From Nocardiopsis flavescens (GTDB lineage Bacteria > Actinomycetota > Actinomycetes > Streptosporangiales > Streptosporangiaceae), in contig NZ_FQZK01000026.1 of NCBI RefSeq assembly GCF_900141985.1, positions 1-64,000 on the forward strand: 64,000 nt of DNA, given 5' to 3'. Of the stretch, positions 8,267-20,876 are shown piece after piece. Position 1 is the stretch's first letter, and each line of letters opens with the position of its first letter. The position numbers were made by a program, and so were the translations under genes. The notes under the pieces are model-generated. The model saw only the letters and a program-made list of their open reading frames with translations. It had not been told where the DNA came from and made no database searches.

Positions 8267-9406
8267 GTGAAGTTCCGGGTCGAACGCGACGTACTGGCCG
8301 AAGCGGTCGCCTGGACCGCGCGCACACTCCCGACGCGCCCGTCGGTCCCCGTCCTCGTCGGAGTCCTGCTGGAGGCCGGTGAGTTCGACGGCCGTCAGCA
8401 GCTGCGCCTTTCCGGCTTCGACTACGAGGTCTCCACGCAGGCCGTGGTCGACGTGGACGTCGAGGAGCCCGGCACGGTCCTGGTCACCGGCAAGCTCCTG
8501 GCCGAGATCACCCGCAACCTTCCTCCACAGCCTGTGGAGATCTCCACCGACGGCTCGAAGGTCGTGGTGACCGGCGGCAGCGCCAAGTTCACGCTCACCA
8601 CCATGCCGGTCGAGGACTACCCCACGCTCCCGGAGATGCCCGGGGTGAGCGGCACCGTCGGCAGCGACGCGTTCGCCGCCGCCGTCAGCCAGGTGGCCGT
8701 GGCCGCCGGCCGCGACGACACCCTGCCGATGCTCACCGGCGTGCGGGTCGAGATCGAGGGCGAGACCATCACCCTGGCCTCCACCGACCGCTACCGCCTG
8801 GCGGTCCGCGAGCTGACCTGGAAGCCCGAGGACCCGGGCCTGTCCGCCGTCGCGCTGGTGCCGGCCAAGACGCTCCACGACACCGCCAAGTCGCTCACCT
8901 CGGGCGCGGAGGTCTCCATCGCCCTCTCCGGGAGCGACTCCGGCGAGGGGATGATCGGCTTCGAGGGCGGCGGCCGCCGCACCACCAGCCGACTGCTCGA
9001 CGGCGAGTTCCCCAAGTACCGGGCCCTGCTCCCGGACACGTTCAACTCCGTCGCCGAGATCTCCCGCTCCGAGTTCGTCGAGGCCGTCAAGCGCGTCTCC
9101 CTGGTCGCCGAGCGCAACACCCCGCTGCGCCTGTCGTTCACCCCGGGCCAGCTGGTCCTGGAGGCCGGGACCGGCGAGGAGGCCCAGGCGGTCGAGGTCC
9201 TGGAGGCCGAGCTGGAGGGCGACGACATCCAGATCGCCTTCAACTCCGGCTACCTGCTGGACGGGCTCGGCGCCATCGGCACCGACGTGGCCCGGCTGAA
9301 CTTCACCACCTCGACCCGGCCGTCGATCCTCACCGGCAAGCCGGCGGCCGAGGGCGCCGAGCCCGAGTACCGCTACCTGATCATGCCGGTACGACAGCCG
9401 AACTGA
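8267..9406 (+). CDS. dnaN: DNA polymerase III beta subunit (sliding clamp)
   Basis: This protein is the ring-shaped processivity clamp loaded onto DNA by the clamp loader and bound by polymerases and DciA/Hda-type partners. The 379-aa product begins KFRVERDVLAEAVAW and has the three repeated clamp folds, ending EYRYLIMPVRQPN, the canonical C-terminus. GTG at 8267 gives the family N-terminus (MK-RVERDVLAEAV); GTG at 8255 would add four residues. The palindrome CTCCACAGCCTGTGGAG at 8523-8539 lies inside the gene and looks like two facing DnaA half-boxes. Confidence 0.96.
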   Translation: MKFRVERDVLAEAVAWTARTLPTRPSVPVLVGVLLEAGEFDGRQQLRLSGFDYEVSTQAVVDVDVEEPGTVLVTGKLLAEITRNLPPQPVEISTDGSKVVVTGGSAKFTLTTMPVEDYPTLPEMPGVSGTVGSDAFAAAVSQVAVAAGRDDTLPMLTGVRVEIEGETITLASTDRYRLAVRELTWKPEDPGLSAVALVPAKTLHDTAKSLTSGAEVSIALSGSDSGEGMIGFEGGGRRTTSRLLDGEFPKYRALLPDTFNSVAEISRSEFVEAVKRVSLVAERNTPLRLSFTPGQLVLEAGTGEEAQAVEVLEAELEGDDIQIAFNSGYLLDGLGAIGTDVARLNFTTSTRPSILTGKPAAEGAEPEYRYLIMPVRQPN

Positions 9407-9521
9407 TCGGGCGCCGCGGCCCGGCCGACGACGCCCAGCGGCGCCGACCGGGCCCTCCCGCGGCCACGATCCACGGTCAGAAGAACCCGCCCGCAGACGG
9501 CGTACAAGGGGGAGCGAGAGC

Positions 9522-10421
<900 letters not shown>

Positions 10422-10433
10422 CACCGGCCGACC

Positions 10434-10459
10434 GTCCCGGACCCGCGCGGGTCCGGGAC
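10434..10459 (+). terminator. GC hairpin after gnd
   Basis: This is a 26-nt perfect palindrome (GTCCCGGACCCGC and its complement), 12 nt after the gnd stop, without a U tract. It is a likely terminator or mRNA-stabilising stem of the type common in GC-rich actinobacteria. Confidence 0.6.
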
Positions 10460-10549
10460 GCGCCCCGCGCGCCGGGCCCCCGCCCCTCCCTCCCCTCCCC
10501 GCTTCCCTCCCGCAGCCCCGTCCGCTCCCCTGACCAGGAGGAAGGCCGG

Positions 10550-11683
10550 ATGTACGTTTCCCATTTGCAACTGGCCGACTTCCGCTCCTACGCGGAGGCC
10601 CTCGTCGAGCTGGGCCCGGGTGTGAGCGTGTTCGTCGGCTCCAACGGCCAGGGCAAGACCAACCTCGTCGAGGCGGTCGGCTACGTCGCCACCCTGGGCA
10701 GCCACCGCGTCTCCTCCGACACCCCGCTGGTCCGGCAGGGCGCTGCCCGCGCCATCGTCCGCGCCCGGGTGGTCCGGGACGGGCGGGACATGCTGGTCGA
10801 CCTGGAGATCAACCCGGGCCGCGCCAACCGCGCCCGGATCAACCGGGCGGCCGCGGGCCGCCCGCGCGACGTCCTGGGGATCCTGCGCACGGTGCTGTTC
10901 GCCCCCGAGGACCTGGCCCTGGTCAAGGGCGACCCCGGTGAACGGCGCCGCTTCCTGGACGACCTGCTGGTGTCCCGCTCGCCGCGGATGGCGGGCGTGC
11001 GGGCGGACTACGACCGGGTCCTCAAACAGCGCAACGCCCTGCTCAAGACGGCGTCCGGGAAGATGTTCCGGCAGCGGTCCGCCCCCGACCTGAGCACCCT
11101 GGAGGTCTGGGACGCCCACCTGGCGGAGGCCGGGGCCGAGCTGCTGGCAGCCCGGTTGGACCTGGTGGAGGCGCTGCGGCCGCTGGTCGGCGCCTCCTAC
11201 GCGGGGCTCACCGACTCCGGCGGGCCCGCGGTGCCCGCGTACCGCTCCTCGCTGGTCGACGAGGGGGAGGAGCCCCCGCGCGGGCGCGAGGACCTGGCAC
11301 GGGCCCTGCGCGAGGCGATGGCCGCCCAGCGCGACCGGGAACTGCAGCGCGGCGTCAGCCTGGTGGGCCCCCACCGCGACGACCTCTTCCTGGAGCTGGG
11401 CGGGATGCCCGCCCGGGGCTACGCCAGCCAGGGCGAGTCGTGGTCGTACGCGCTCTCGCTGAAGCTCGCCGCGTTCGACCTGCTCCGGGAGGACGGCGAC
11501 GACCCGGTCCTGATCCTCGACGACGTCTTCGCGGAGCTGGACTCCGAGCGGCGGCGCAGGCTGGCCGAGCGGGTCCGCGACGCCGAGCAGGTGCTGGTGA
11601 CCGCGGCGGTCCCGGACGACATCCCGGCGGAGCTGGACGGCGCCCGGTTCGGCGTGCACGAGGGGGAGGTCCTGGGTGGGTGA
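10550..11683 (+). CDS. recF: DNA replication and repair protein RecF
   Basis: RecF is an SMC-like ATPase that with RecO and RecR loads RecA at single-strand gaps. The 377-aa protein has Walker A (FVGSNGQGKTNLVEAVGY), the ABC-type signature region ASQGESWSYALSLKLAAFDLL, and Walker B (PVLILDDVFAELDSERRRR). AGGAGGAAGG lies just upstream of the ATG. Its 3' end overlaps the dciA start by 8 bp, which suggests translational coupling. Confidence 0.97.
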   Translation: MYVSHLQLADFRSYAEALVELGPGVSVFVGSNGQGKTNLVEAVGYVATLGSHRVSSDTPLVRQGAARAIVRARVVRDGRDMLVDLEINPGRANRARINRAAAGRPRDVLGILRTVLFAPEDLALVKGDPGERRRFLDDLLVSRSPRMAGVRADYDRVLKQRNALLKTASGKMFRQRSAPDLSTLEVWDAHLAEAGAELLAARLDLVEALRPLVGASYAGLTDSGGPAVPAYRSSLVDEGEEPPRGREDLARALREAMAAQRDRELQRGVSLVGPHRDDLFLELGGMPARGYASQGESWSYALSLKLAAFDLLREDGDDPVLILDDVFAELDSERRRRLAERVRDAEQVLVTAAVPDDIPAELDGARFGVHEGEVLGG

Positions 11684-12245
11684 GCGTTATCCACAGCCTG
11701 TGGACCCCCGGCGCGGACCCGGATCGTCGGACCCGGGCGCGGCGGGCCGCCGTCCACAGCCTGTGGACGGCCGCCCCGACCCCGCCCCCTCCTCCCCCGC
11801 GGGGCCGCCGCCCCCGCCGCCGTCCGCGTCCGGGGCCGACCTCGCCCGCCAGGCGCTGGCGCGCGCCCGGGCCGAGGCCCGCGAGCGCGGCGCCGTCCCC
11901 CGCGGGACCGGGCCGCGCCGCCGTGGCCGGTTGCGGTCGCGCAACGAGCCGCAGATGTTCGGCGAGGCCGTGCGCACCTGGCTGATCGAGCACGGGTGGC
12001 AGGAGCAGGTCGCCATCGGCGGGGTGTTCGGCCGGTGGCCGGAGATCGTCGGGGAGTTCAACGCCCGCAGGCTCCGCCCGGAGAGTTATGCGGAGGGCGA
12101 GCTCGTCCTGGTGGCCGATTCGCCGACGATGGTGGCCCACGCGCGCTCGATGGTGCGGGACCTGATGCGCCGGATCAACGAGGAACTGGGCGACGGAACG
12201 GTCGTCTCCATCAAGATCAAGGGCCCCGGTTCGCGCCGGCGCTGA
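11676..12245 (+). CDS. dciA: DUF721 protein, likely replicative helicase loader/operator DciA
   Basis: The 189-aa protein has a Pro-rich disordered N-terminus (residues 1-85) followed by a DUF721/DciA domain (FGEAVRTWLIEHGWQEQVAIGG to INEELGDGTVVSIKIKGP). DciA is the ancestral helicase operator that works with DnaB in many bacteria (family knowledge). Assignment rests on the domain and the recF-gyrB context. The start is GTG at 11676, overlapping the recF stop. Unusually, the N-terminal coding region contains DnaA-box-like pairs: TTATCCACA at 11687 facing TGTGGAC at 11699, and a GTCCACAG/CTGTGGAC palindrome at 11752-11768. Confidence 0.88.
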   Translation: MGERYPQPVDPRRGPGSSDPGAAGRRPQPVDGRPDPAPSSPAGPPPPPPSASGADLARQALARARAEARERGAVPRGTGPRRRGRLRSRNEPQMFGEAVRTWLIEHGWQEQVAIGGVFGRWPEIVGEFNARRLRPESYAEGELVLVADSPTMVAHARSMVRDLMRRINEELGDGTVVSIKIKGPGSRRR

Positions 12246-12721
12246 GTCCCCCGGGGTGTGCGGCGGCGGCCCCTTCCGTCCACAGGCTGTGGATAACCGC
12301 AGGTGAGGGTGGTGGCGGTGGGGCGCGGGGGGCGGATGCCGGTGGTGCCCGCCGCCGTGACGGGGCGGACGGAGGGGACGCGGAAGCCGACTCTTCCCCA
12401 AGGCATCTGAAGCGCTCACGGAACTCCGGGGAGTCCCTCCCGTGTGTGGGGAGTCGTCTCCCTCCCTGAACGTTCGTTGTGATGCGGCACAGGGCCGCCA
12501 ATGCCACTTTGTCGTACCGCGCGGGGTATCATGGAGACGGTTCTTCAGACGCCTGTAGCCGGTATCACGCCCCCAGTAGAGGGTGGGCGGATAGACCGTG
12601 CGGCGAACGGTGATCCCCCAGGTGTCGCGGCTTTCCGGCCCCTGTGGTCGCCATGCCGTCGGCCCTCCGTCGTCCGCTCGGCCGCGGTCGGCAGGCGTCC
12701 CCAGCAGGAGGGTGTACCCAG
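12246..12721. other. dciA-gyrB intergenic region with a DnaA-box pair
   Basis: This 476-bp stretch has no gene. GTCCACAGGCTGTGGAT at 12278-12294, extending to a perfect TGTGGATAA at 12288-12296, sits 33 bp after the dciA stop. The gyrB promoter must lie in the rest; TTGTCG at 12509 and TATCAT at 12527 are present but only 12 nt apart, so I do not assign them. The RBS AGGAGGGT is at 12706-12713. Confidence 0.55.
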
Positions 12722-14659
12722 TTGGCCTACGACGCTCGATCAATCACTGTTCTGGAGGGGCTGGAGGCGGTCCGCAAGCGCCCCGGTATGTACATCGGCT
12801 CCACCGGGGAGCGCGGCCTCCACCACATGGTCTCCGAAGTGGTGGACAACTCGGTCGACGAGGCGATGGCGGGCTTCGCCGACGCGATCGAGGTGACGCT
12901 GCTGGCCGACGGCGGGGTGCGCGTGGCCGACAACGGCCGCGGCATCCCCGTGGACCTCCACCCGGTGGAGAAGCGTCCGGCGGTCGAGGTCGTCCTCACC
13001 ACGCTGCACGCGGGCGGCAAGTTCGACGGCAAGTCCTACGCGGTCTCCGGCGGCCTGCACGGCGTCGGCGTCTCCGTCGTCAACGCGCTGTCCACCGCAC
13101 TGGACATCGAGATCCGCAAGGACGGCCACGTCTGGCGGCAGCGCTACGAGATGACCGCCCCCACGGGGCCGCTCGTCAAGGGCGAGGCCACCGACGAGAC
13201 CGGCACCCAGATCACGTTCTGGGCGGACGGCTCGATCTTCGAGACCACCACGTTCTCCTACGAGACGCTCTCCCGCCGCATGCAGGAGATGGCCTTCCTC
13301 AACAAGGGGCTGTCCATCACCATCCGCGACGAGCGGCCCGAGCACACCGACGGCGGCCCGGCGGTCAACACCTTCCACTACGAGAAGGGCCTCGCCGACT
13401 TCGTCGAGCACATCAACGCCAAGAAGGAGCCGGCGCACGCGTCGATCATCTCCTTCGAGGAGGAGGGCGAGGGCATCGCGGCGGAGATCGCGATGCAGTG
13501 GAACCAGTCGTACACCTCGTCGGTGCACACCTTCGCCAACACCATCAACACGGCCGAGGGCGGCACCCACGAGGAGGGCTTCCGCTCCGCGCTGACCACG
13601 CTCGTCAACCGGTACGCCCGCGACCAGAAGCTGCTGCGGGACAAGGAGGACAACCTCACCGGCGACGACATCCGCGAGGGCCTCACCGCCATCATCTCGG
13701 TCAAGCTCGCCGAACCGCAGTTCGAGGGCCAGACCAAGACCAAGCTCGGCAACACCGAGGCCAAGTCCTTCCTGCAGAAGGTCACCAACGAGCACCTGCG
13801 CGACTGGTTCGAGCGCAACCCCGGCGAGGCCAAGGACATCGTGTCCAAGGCCAGCCAGGCGGCCCGCGCCCGCATCGCCGCCCGCCAGGCGCGCGACCTG
13901 ACCCGCCGCAAGACCCTCCTGGAGTCGACCTCCCTGCCCGGCAAGCTGTCCGACTGCCAGTCGACGGACCCGGAGGAGTGCGAGGTCTACATCGTGGAGG
14001 GCGACTCCGCGGGCGGCTCCGCCAAGGGCGGCCGCAACCCGAACAACCAGGCCATCCTGCCCATCCGCGGCAAGATCCTGAACGTCGAGAAGTCCCGCAT
14101 CGACCGCATCCTCAAGAACAACGAGGTCCAGGCGATCATCACCGCCCTGGGCACCGGCATCCACGAGGAGTTCGATGTCGAGAAGCTCCGGTACCACAAG
14201 ATCATCCTGATGGCCGACGCCGACGTCGACGGCCAGCACATCCGGACGCTCCTGCTCACCCTGCTGTTCCGCTTCATGAAGCCGCTGGTGGAGCTGGGCC
14301 ACGTCTACCTGGCCAGCCCGCCGCTGTACAAGATCAAGTGGGACCAGCGCGGCTCCGACGCCAGCTACGCCTTCTCCGACGCCGAGCGCGACCGCGTCAT
14401 CGAGGCGGGCATCGCCGCGGGCAGGAAGGACCCGCGCCCGCGCGACATGGTCCAGCGCTTCAAGGGCCTGGGCGAGATGAACGCCAGCGAGCTGTGGGAC
14501 ACCACCATGGACCCGGACCGGCGGCTCCTGCTCCAGGTCAGCCTGGAGGACGCCGCCCAGGCCGACGAGATGTTCAGCGTGCTCATGGGCGAGGACGTCG
14601 AGTCACGACGCGCCTTCATCCAGCGCAACGCCAAGGACGTCCGCTTCCTGGACATCTAG
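12722..14659 (+). CDS. gyrB: DNA gyrase subunit B
   Basis: GyrB is the ATPase subunit of gyrase, which introduces negative supercoils; it is the target of aminocoumarins. The 645-aa protein has a GHKL ATPase domain (EVVDNSVDEAMAGFAD, GVRVADNGRGIPVD, GGLHGVGVSVVNALS) and a TOPRIM domain (YIVEGDSAGGSAKGGR, ILMADADVDGQHIRTLLL), and ends DVRFLDI. TTG at 12722 was chosen: AGGAGGGT ends 8 nt upstream, and the product then starts AYDARSITVLEGLEAVRKRPGMY, as in relatives. It is followed by gyrA after 72 bp containing a hairpin. Confidence 0.97.
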   Translation: MAYDARSITVLEGLEAVRKRPGMYIGSTGERGLHHMVSEVVDNSVDEAMAGFADAIEVTLLADGGVRVADNGRGIPVDLHPVEKRPAVEVVLTTLHAGGKFDGKSYAVSGGLHGVGVSVVNALSTALDIEIRKDGHVWRQRYEMTAPTGPLVKGEATDETGTQITFWADGSIFETTTFSYETLSRRMQEMAFLNKGLSITIRDERPEHTDGGPAVNTFHYEKGLADFVEHINAKKEPAHASIISFEEEGEGIAAEIAMQWNQSYTSSVHTFANTINTAEGGTHEEGFRSALTTLVNRYARDQKLLRDKEDNLTGDDIREGLTAIISVKLAEPQFEGQTKTKLGNTEAKSFLQKVTNEHLRDWFERNPGEAKDIVSKASQAARARIAARQARDLTRRKTLLESTSLPGKLSDCQSTDPEECEVYIVEGDSAGGSAKGGRNPNNQAILPIRGKILNVEKSRIDRILKNNEVQAIITALGTGIHEEFDVEKLRYHKIILMADADVDGQHIRTLLLTLLFRFMKPLVELGHVYLASPPLYKIKWDQRGSDASYAFSDAERDRVIEAGIAAGRKDPRPRDMVQRFKGLGEMNASELWDTTMDPDRRLLLQVSLEDAAQADEMFSVLMGEDVESRRAFIQRNAKDVRFLDI

Positions 14660-14666
14660 GGACCAG

Positions 14667-14687
14667 GCCCGGGGCGGTGCCCCGGGC
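14667..14687 (+). terminator. Hairpin between gyrB and gyrA
   Basis: GCCCGGGGC-GGT-GCCCCGGGC forms a 9-bp perfect stem 7 nt after the gyrB stop. There is no U tract. It could attenuate or process the gyrBA message; full termination is uncertain because gyrA follows closely. Confidence 0.45.
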
Positions 14688-14731
14688 AGTGAACCGAGCT
14701 CAACGAAGCTTCGTAGAAGGGATCGACATCC

Positions 14732-17326
<2,595 letters not shown>

Positions 17327-17346
17327 ACTGCGCGTTAAGTCCCGAT

Positions 17347-17383
17347 AGGACCCGCGGGGGTACGGACCACCCCCGCGGGTCCT
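17347..17383 (+). terminator. Strong hairpin after gyrA
   Basis: A 14-bp perfect stem (AGGACCCGCGGGGG and its complement) with a 9-nt loop lies 20 nt after the gyrA stop. There is no long U tract, but the stem strength and position suggest a terminator. Confidence 0.65.
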
Positions 17384-17431
17384 GGTCGCTCAACCACCCG
17401 CTCTCAAGGAAAGTCCAGCGGTAACGTTTCT

Positions 17432-17977
17432 ATGTCTGACAACCAGCGGAACACCACCACGAACGACGACGCTCCCGCAGGGGACGTGGAGACGACCGAT
17501 ACGGCCCCGACGGGCGGCGGAGAGGCGACCACCATGACGGAGACCCCCGGCGGCGGCGAGCCGCAGGAGGCGACCGCGGGCAAGGCGACGCTCAGCAGCC
17601 GCAAGGCGCACCTCACGGTCTCCCGCGTGGAGCCGTGGTCGGTGATGAAGTTCAGCTTCGTCGTGTCGCTGGTGTGCTTCATCGTCCTGTTCGTGGCGAT
17701 CGCCGTGATCTACGCGACCCTGTCCATGCTGGGCGTGTTCGACGAGCTGACCAGCATGATCAACGCCCTCCTGGAGGGCGACGGCGGCGGCGAGGACGAA
17801 CTGGGCCTCAACCCCGCCGCGTGGTTCTCGCCCGGCCGGGTGCTCGGTTACACGGGTGTGGTCGGGGCGCTGAACATCGTGCTCATCACCGCGCTGTCCA
17901 CGGTGGGCGCCATGGTGTACAACCTGGTCGCCGACCTGGTGGGCGGCCTGGACATCACCCTCTCCGAGGCCGAGTAG
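17432..17977 (+). CDS. DUF3566 membrane protein
   Basis: This is an actinobacterial membrane protein of the DUF3566 family, found next to gyrA in many genomes; its biochemical role is unknown. The 181-aa product has a Thr/Gly/Glu-rich disordered N-terminus (residues 1-50), then SSRKAHLTVSRVEPWSVMK, a membrane helix (FSFVVSLVCFIVLFVAIAVIY), a soluble loop, and a second helix (YTGVVGALNIVLITALSTVGAMVYN). AAGGAAAG is 19 nt before the ATG used here, which is far. An internal ATG at 17534 has GGAGAGG 9 nt upstream and is an alternative start that removes 34 disordered residues. Confidence 0.88.
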   Translation: MSDNQRNTTTNDDAPAGDVETTDTAPTGGGEATTMTETPGGGEPQEATAGKATLSSRKAHLTVSRVEPWSVMKFSFVVSLVCFIVLFVAIAVIYATLSMLGVFDELTSMINALLEGDGGGEDELGLNPAAWFSPGRVLGYTGVVGALNIVLITALSTVGAMVYNLVADLVGGLDITLSEAE

Positions 17978-17986
17978 GACGTGTCC

Positions 17987-18024
17987 GCGGCGGGCCCGGA
18001 CCCCTCGGGGGCCGGGCCCGCCGC
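17987..18024 (+). terminator. GC-rich hairpin after the DUF3566 gene
   Basis: GCGGCGGGCCCGG pairs perfectly with CCGGGCCCGCCGC (13 bp, 12-nt loop), 9 nt after the stop codon. Confidence 0.6.
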
Positions 18025-18170
18025 CGTCTCCGGGGGTGTTCGGAGCACTCGCGGCGGCCGGTAAAATCAGAGGTGGAGAGGGGCGCGCGTGCCGTGTCCC
18101 GGCTTCGCTCCGCCCCTGGTAACCGGTTCGCCCCGGCCCACCGGATGCGGTAGAGTTCCACACGGAACGA

Positions 18171-18244
18171 GGGCGTATAGCTCAGTCGGTTAGAGCGCAT
18201 CCCTGATAAGGATGAGGCCCCAGGTTCAAGTCCTGGTACGCCCA
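18171..18244 (+). tRNA. tRNA-Ile (anticodon GAT)
   Basis: This 74-nt cloverleaf has acceptor arms GGGCGTA and TACGCCC, a D arm with GCTCAGTCGGTTAGAGC, an anticodon loop CTGATAA with GAT at 18205-18207, and a T arm ending GGTTCAAGTCC. The 3' CCA is not encoded in full (ACCT follows), so the end is added by the nucleotidyltransferase. The usual companion tRNA-Ala is absent from the next 600 bp. Confidence 0.98.
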
Positions 18245-18250
18245 CCTCGA

Positions 18251-18277
18251 AAGACCTCCCCCGGGAGGTCTTTTTTT
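18251..18277 (+). terminator. Intrinsic terminator of tRNA-Ile
   Basis: GACCTCCC-CC-GGGAGGTC forms a compact stem followed by seven or more T residues to 18277. This is the only textbook hairpin plus U-tract terminator in the window. Confidence 0.95.
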
Positions 18278-18865
18278 CATGCCCCGTGCGTCACCCGTGC
18301 GTCGGAGGACACGACCCCCTGTCGACACGGCGACATGTCCCCGCACCCGCACCCCGGTCTCCGGCCGCCCCCGGTGCGTGGCCTGCCCCCGCCCCCGGCG
18401 GCCGGTGCGACCGCCCCGGGCCGTGCGCCGACCACGGGGTGGCCCGGGCGGCGTGTCGACAAGGCGATGTGCCCCGGGGCGTCCCGCCCCCGCGGCTCCG
18501 GCCGGGGCGACGGGGAGCCCCGCCGACCCGGCGGTGCGCCCTCCCGGCGGCCGGGGCCGCGCCGTTCCCCCCCGGGGCCGGGTGCCGGTCGCGGCGACGC
18601 CTTTCCGGAGAGCCCCGCCCCCGCGGTCCCCGGCCCGAGCCGAGGGAGACGTGTCGACAAGGGGACGTATCGGCCCATCGTCGGGACGGAAGGGACGCAC
18701 GGGACGGGTGCGGCGGGGGTGGTGATCTGTACACACGCGACCGGAATCGACATGTCGCCTCGACAGGTCGACACGGCGACCCGGCGGACGAAAGCGGTGT
18801 GACAGGACGAGCCGGGCGCGGTAGAACGGCACGGAGACCGACGCACGACCCGAGGAGTCCGAACC
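18278..18865. other. Intergenic region rich in TGTCGACA-type motifs
   Basis: This 588-bp stretch has no recognisable gene. It contains TGTCGACACGGCGACATG at 18319, TGTCGACAAGGCGATGTG at 18454, TGTCGACAAGGGGACGT at 18652, and a cluster around 18748-18782 (CGACATGTCGCC, GTCGACACGGCGAC). The same word family recurs in other intergenic gaps of the window. The open frames crossing it have no protein-like features. GAGGAG at 18852 is the RBS of the next gene. Confidence 0.6.
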
Positions 18866-20833
18866 TTGACCGACAACCCGTTCTTCGCGCCCAGCGGTCT
18901 GCCCTACGGGCTCCCCGACTTCGCGAACATCCGCGAGGAGCACTTCGTCCCCGCCTTCGAGCGCGGCATGGCCGAGCAGCTCGCCGAGATCGAGGCGATC
19001 AAGGGCGATCCGGCGCCCGCGTCGTTCGAGAACACCCTCGTCGCGCTGGAGCTCTCCGGGGCGGTGCTGCGCCGGGTCTCGCACGTCTTCTTCACCTTCG
19101 CCTCCTCCGACGCCACCGACGGCGTCCGGGCGATCGAGACGGAGATGACCCCGCGGCTGAGCGCGCACGCCGACGCGATCTCCCTGGACCGCGACCTGTG
19201 GGCGCGGATCGAGGCGGTGACCGCGGACGGCCCCGAGGAGGAGGCCCTGCTGGAGCGCTACCGCACCGACTTCGTCAAGGCGGGCGCCCGGCTGGACGGG
19301 ACCGCCCAGGACCGGCTGCGGGAGATCAACGGGGAGCTGGCCCGGCTGTCCACGGAGTTCGGCCAGAACGTCGTGGCCGCCTCCACCGCCTCCGAGCTGG
19401 TCGTGGACGACGCCTCCGCGCTCGACGGCCTGGACGCGGACCGGATCGCCGCGGCCGCCCGCGAGGACGGTACCTACGCCCTGCCGCTGCTCAACACCAC
19501 CGTCCAGCCCGCGCTGGCACGCCTGACCGACCGGTCCGTGCGGGAGCGGCTGTACCGGCTCAGCGCCGGACGCGCCCCGCGGAACCTGGACATCGCCGCC
19601 CGCATGGCGGTGCTGCGCGCCGAGCGCGCCGCCCTGCTCGGCTACCCCGACCACGCCTCCCACAAGGTCGCGGACCAGACCGCCCGGACCCCCGAGGCGG
19701 TCGAGGAGCGGCTCGGCGCCATGGTGGACCCCGCCGTCCGCAACGTCCTGCGCCAGACCGAGGAGCTGGCCGAGCTGGCCGGGCACCCGATCGAGCCGTG
19801 GGACTGGCCGTTCTACGCGGAGAAGGTGCGCCAGAGCCGCTACGAGGTGGACGAGGCGGCGCTGCGCCCCTACTTCGAGCTGGACCGGGTCTTCGCCGAC
19901 GGCGTCTTCCACGCGGCCACCGGCCTGTACGGCATCACCTTCACCGCCCGCGCCGACCTGGCCGGCTACCACCCGGACGTGCGCGTGTGGGAGGTGTCCG
20001 ACGCCGACGGCTCCGGGCTGGGCCTGTTCCTGCTCGACCCCTACGCCCGCCCCACCAAGCAGGGCGGCGCGTGGATGCACAACCTGGTGGAGCAGTCCGA
20101 GCTGCTGGGCCAGCGGCCGGTGGTGGTCAACAACCTCAACCTCACCAGGCCGGAGGCGGGACCGACCCTGCTCACCCCCGACGAGGTCAACACCGCCTTC
20201 CACGAGTTCGGCCACGCCCTGCACGGGCTGCTCTCGGCGGTGCGCCACCCCCGCCTGGAGGGCACCTCGGTGCCGCGCGACTTCGTCGAGTTCCCCTCCC
20301 AGGTCAACGAGATGTGGGCCAACGACCCGAAGGTCCTGGCGAACTACGCCCGCCACCACGAGACCGGGGAGCCGGTGCCCGCCGAGCTCATCGACAAGCT
20401 GGCCGCCGCCGAACGCTACGACCAGGGCTTCGCGACGGTCGAGTACCTGGCGGCGGCGCTGCTGGACTGGTCCTGGCACCGGATCGCCCCCGGGCAGGAG
20501 GTGGACCCGCAGGCCTTCGAGGCGCAGGCGCTGGAGAAGTGGGGCCTGGACCTGGACCTGGTCCGCCCCCGCTACCGCACCGCCTACTTCCAGCACTGCT
20601 TCGCCGGCGACTACCACGCGGGCTACTACTCCTACGTGTGGAGCGAGGTGCTGGACGCCGACAGCGTGGAGTGGTTCACCGAGAACGGCGGCCTCACCCG
20701 GGAGAACGGCGACCGCTTCCGCCGGTACGTGCTGTCGGTGGGCGGCAGCGTTGAGCCGATGGCGGCCACCGCGGAGTTCCTGGGCCGGGAGCCCCGCCTG
20801 GAGCCGCTGCTGCGCCGCCGCGGCCTCGTCTAG
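18866..20833 (+). CDS. M3 family metallopeptidase (peptidyl-dipeptidase Dcp/oligopeptidase type)
   Basis: This is a cytoplasmic zinc peptidase of the M3 (thimet) family that cleaves short peptides. The 655-aa length matches Dcp/OpdA. The zinc site is HEFGH at residues 446-450 (TAFHEFGHALHG), with the third ligand expected in the downstream FVEFPSQVNEMWAND segment. The typical substrate-binding FAGDYHAGYYSYVWSEVLDAD motif is near the C-terminus. There is no signal peptide. The start is TTG with GAGGAG 8 nt upstream. It is alone in its transcription unit and convergent with the following sensor kinase gene. Confidence 0.93.
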   Translation: MTDNPFFAPSGLPYGLPDFANIREEHFVPAFERGMAEQLAEIEAIKGDPAPASFENTLVALELSGAVLRRVSHVFFTFASSDATDGVRAIETEMTPRLSAHADAISLDRDLWARIEAVTADGPEEEALLERYRTDFVKAGARLDGTAQDRLREINGELARLSTEFGQNVVAASTASELVVDDASALDGLDADRIAAAAREDGTYALPLLNTTVQPALARLTDRSVRERLYRLSAGRAPRNLDIAARMAVLRAERAALLGYPDHASHKVADQTARTPEAVEERLGAMVDPAVRNVLRQTEELAELAGHPIEPWDWPFYAEKVRQSRYEVDEAALRPYFELDRVFADGVFHAATGLYGITFTARADLAGYHPDVRVWEVSDADGSGLGLFLLDPYARPTKQGGAWMHNLVEQSELLGQRPVVVNNLNLTRPEAGPTLLTPDEVNTAFHEFGHALHGLLSAVRHPRLEGTSVPRDFVEFPSQVNEMWANDPKVLANYARHHETGEPVPAELIDKLAAAERYDQGFATVEYLAAALLDWSWHRIAPGQEVDPQAFEAQALEKWGLDLDLVRPRYRTAYFQHCFAGDYHAGYYSYVWSEVLDADSVEWFTENGGLTRENGDRFRRYVLSVGGSVEPMAATAEFLGREPRLEPLLRRRGLV

Positions 20834-20839
20834 CCGAAC

Positions 20840-20873
20840 GCGCGGCCGGTGTGGGCCCCCGCACCGGCCGCGC
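20840..20873. terminator. Bidirectional terminator between M3 peptidase and sensor kinase genes
   Basis: GCGCGGCCGGTG and CACCGGCCGCGC form a 12-bp stem with a 10-nt loop in the 43-bp gap between two convergent genes. Confidence 0.7.
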
Positions 20874-20876
20874 GGC

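Noticed and set aside
12509..12532. TTGTCG and TATCAT as the gyrB promoter
   Set aside because: The spacer is only 12 nt, too short for sigma70-type promoters.
18245..18865. A second tRNA gene (tRNA-Ala) after tRNA-Ile
   Set aside because: No cloverleaf was found; the intrinsic terminator follows tRNA-Ile directly.
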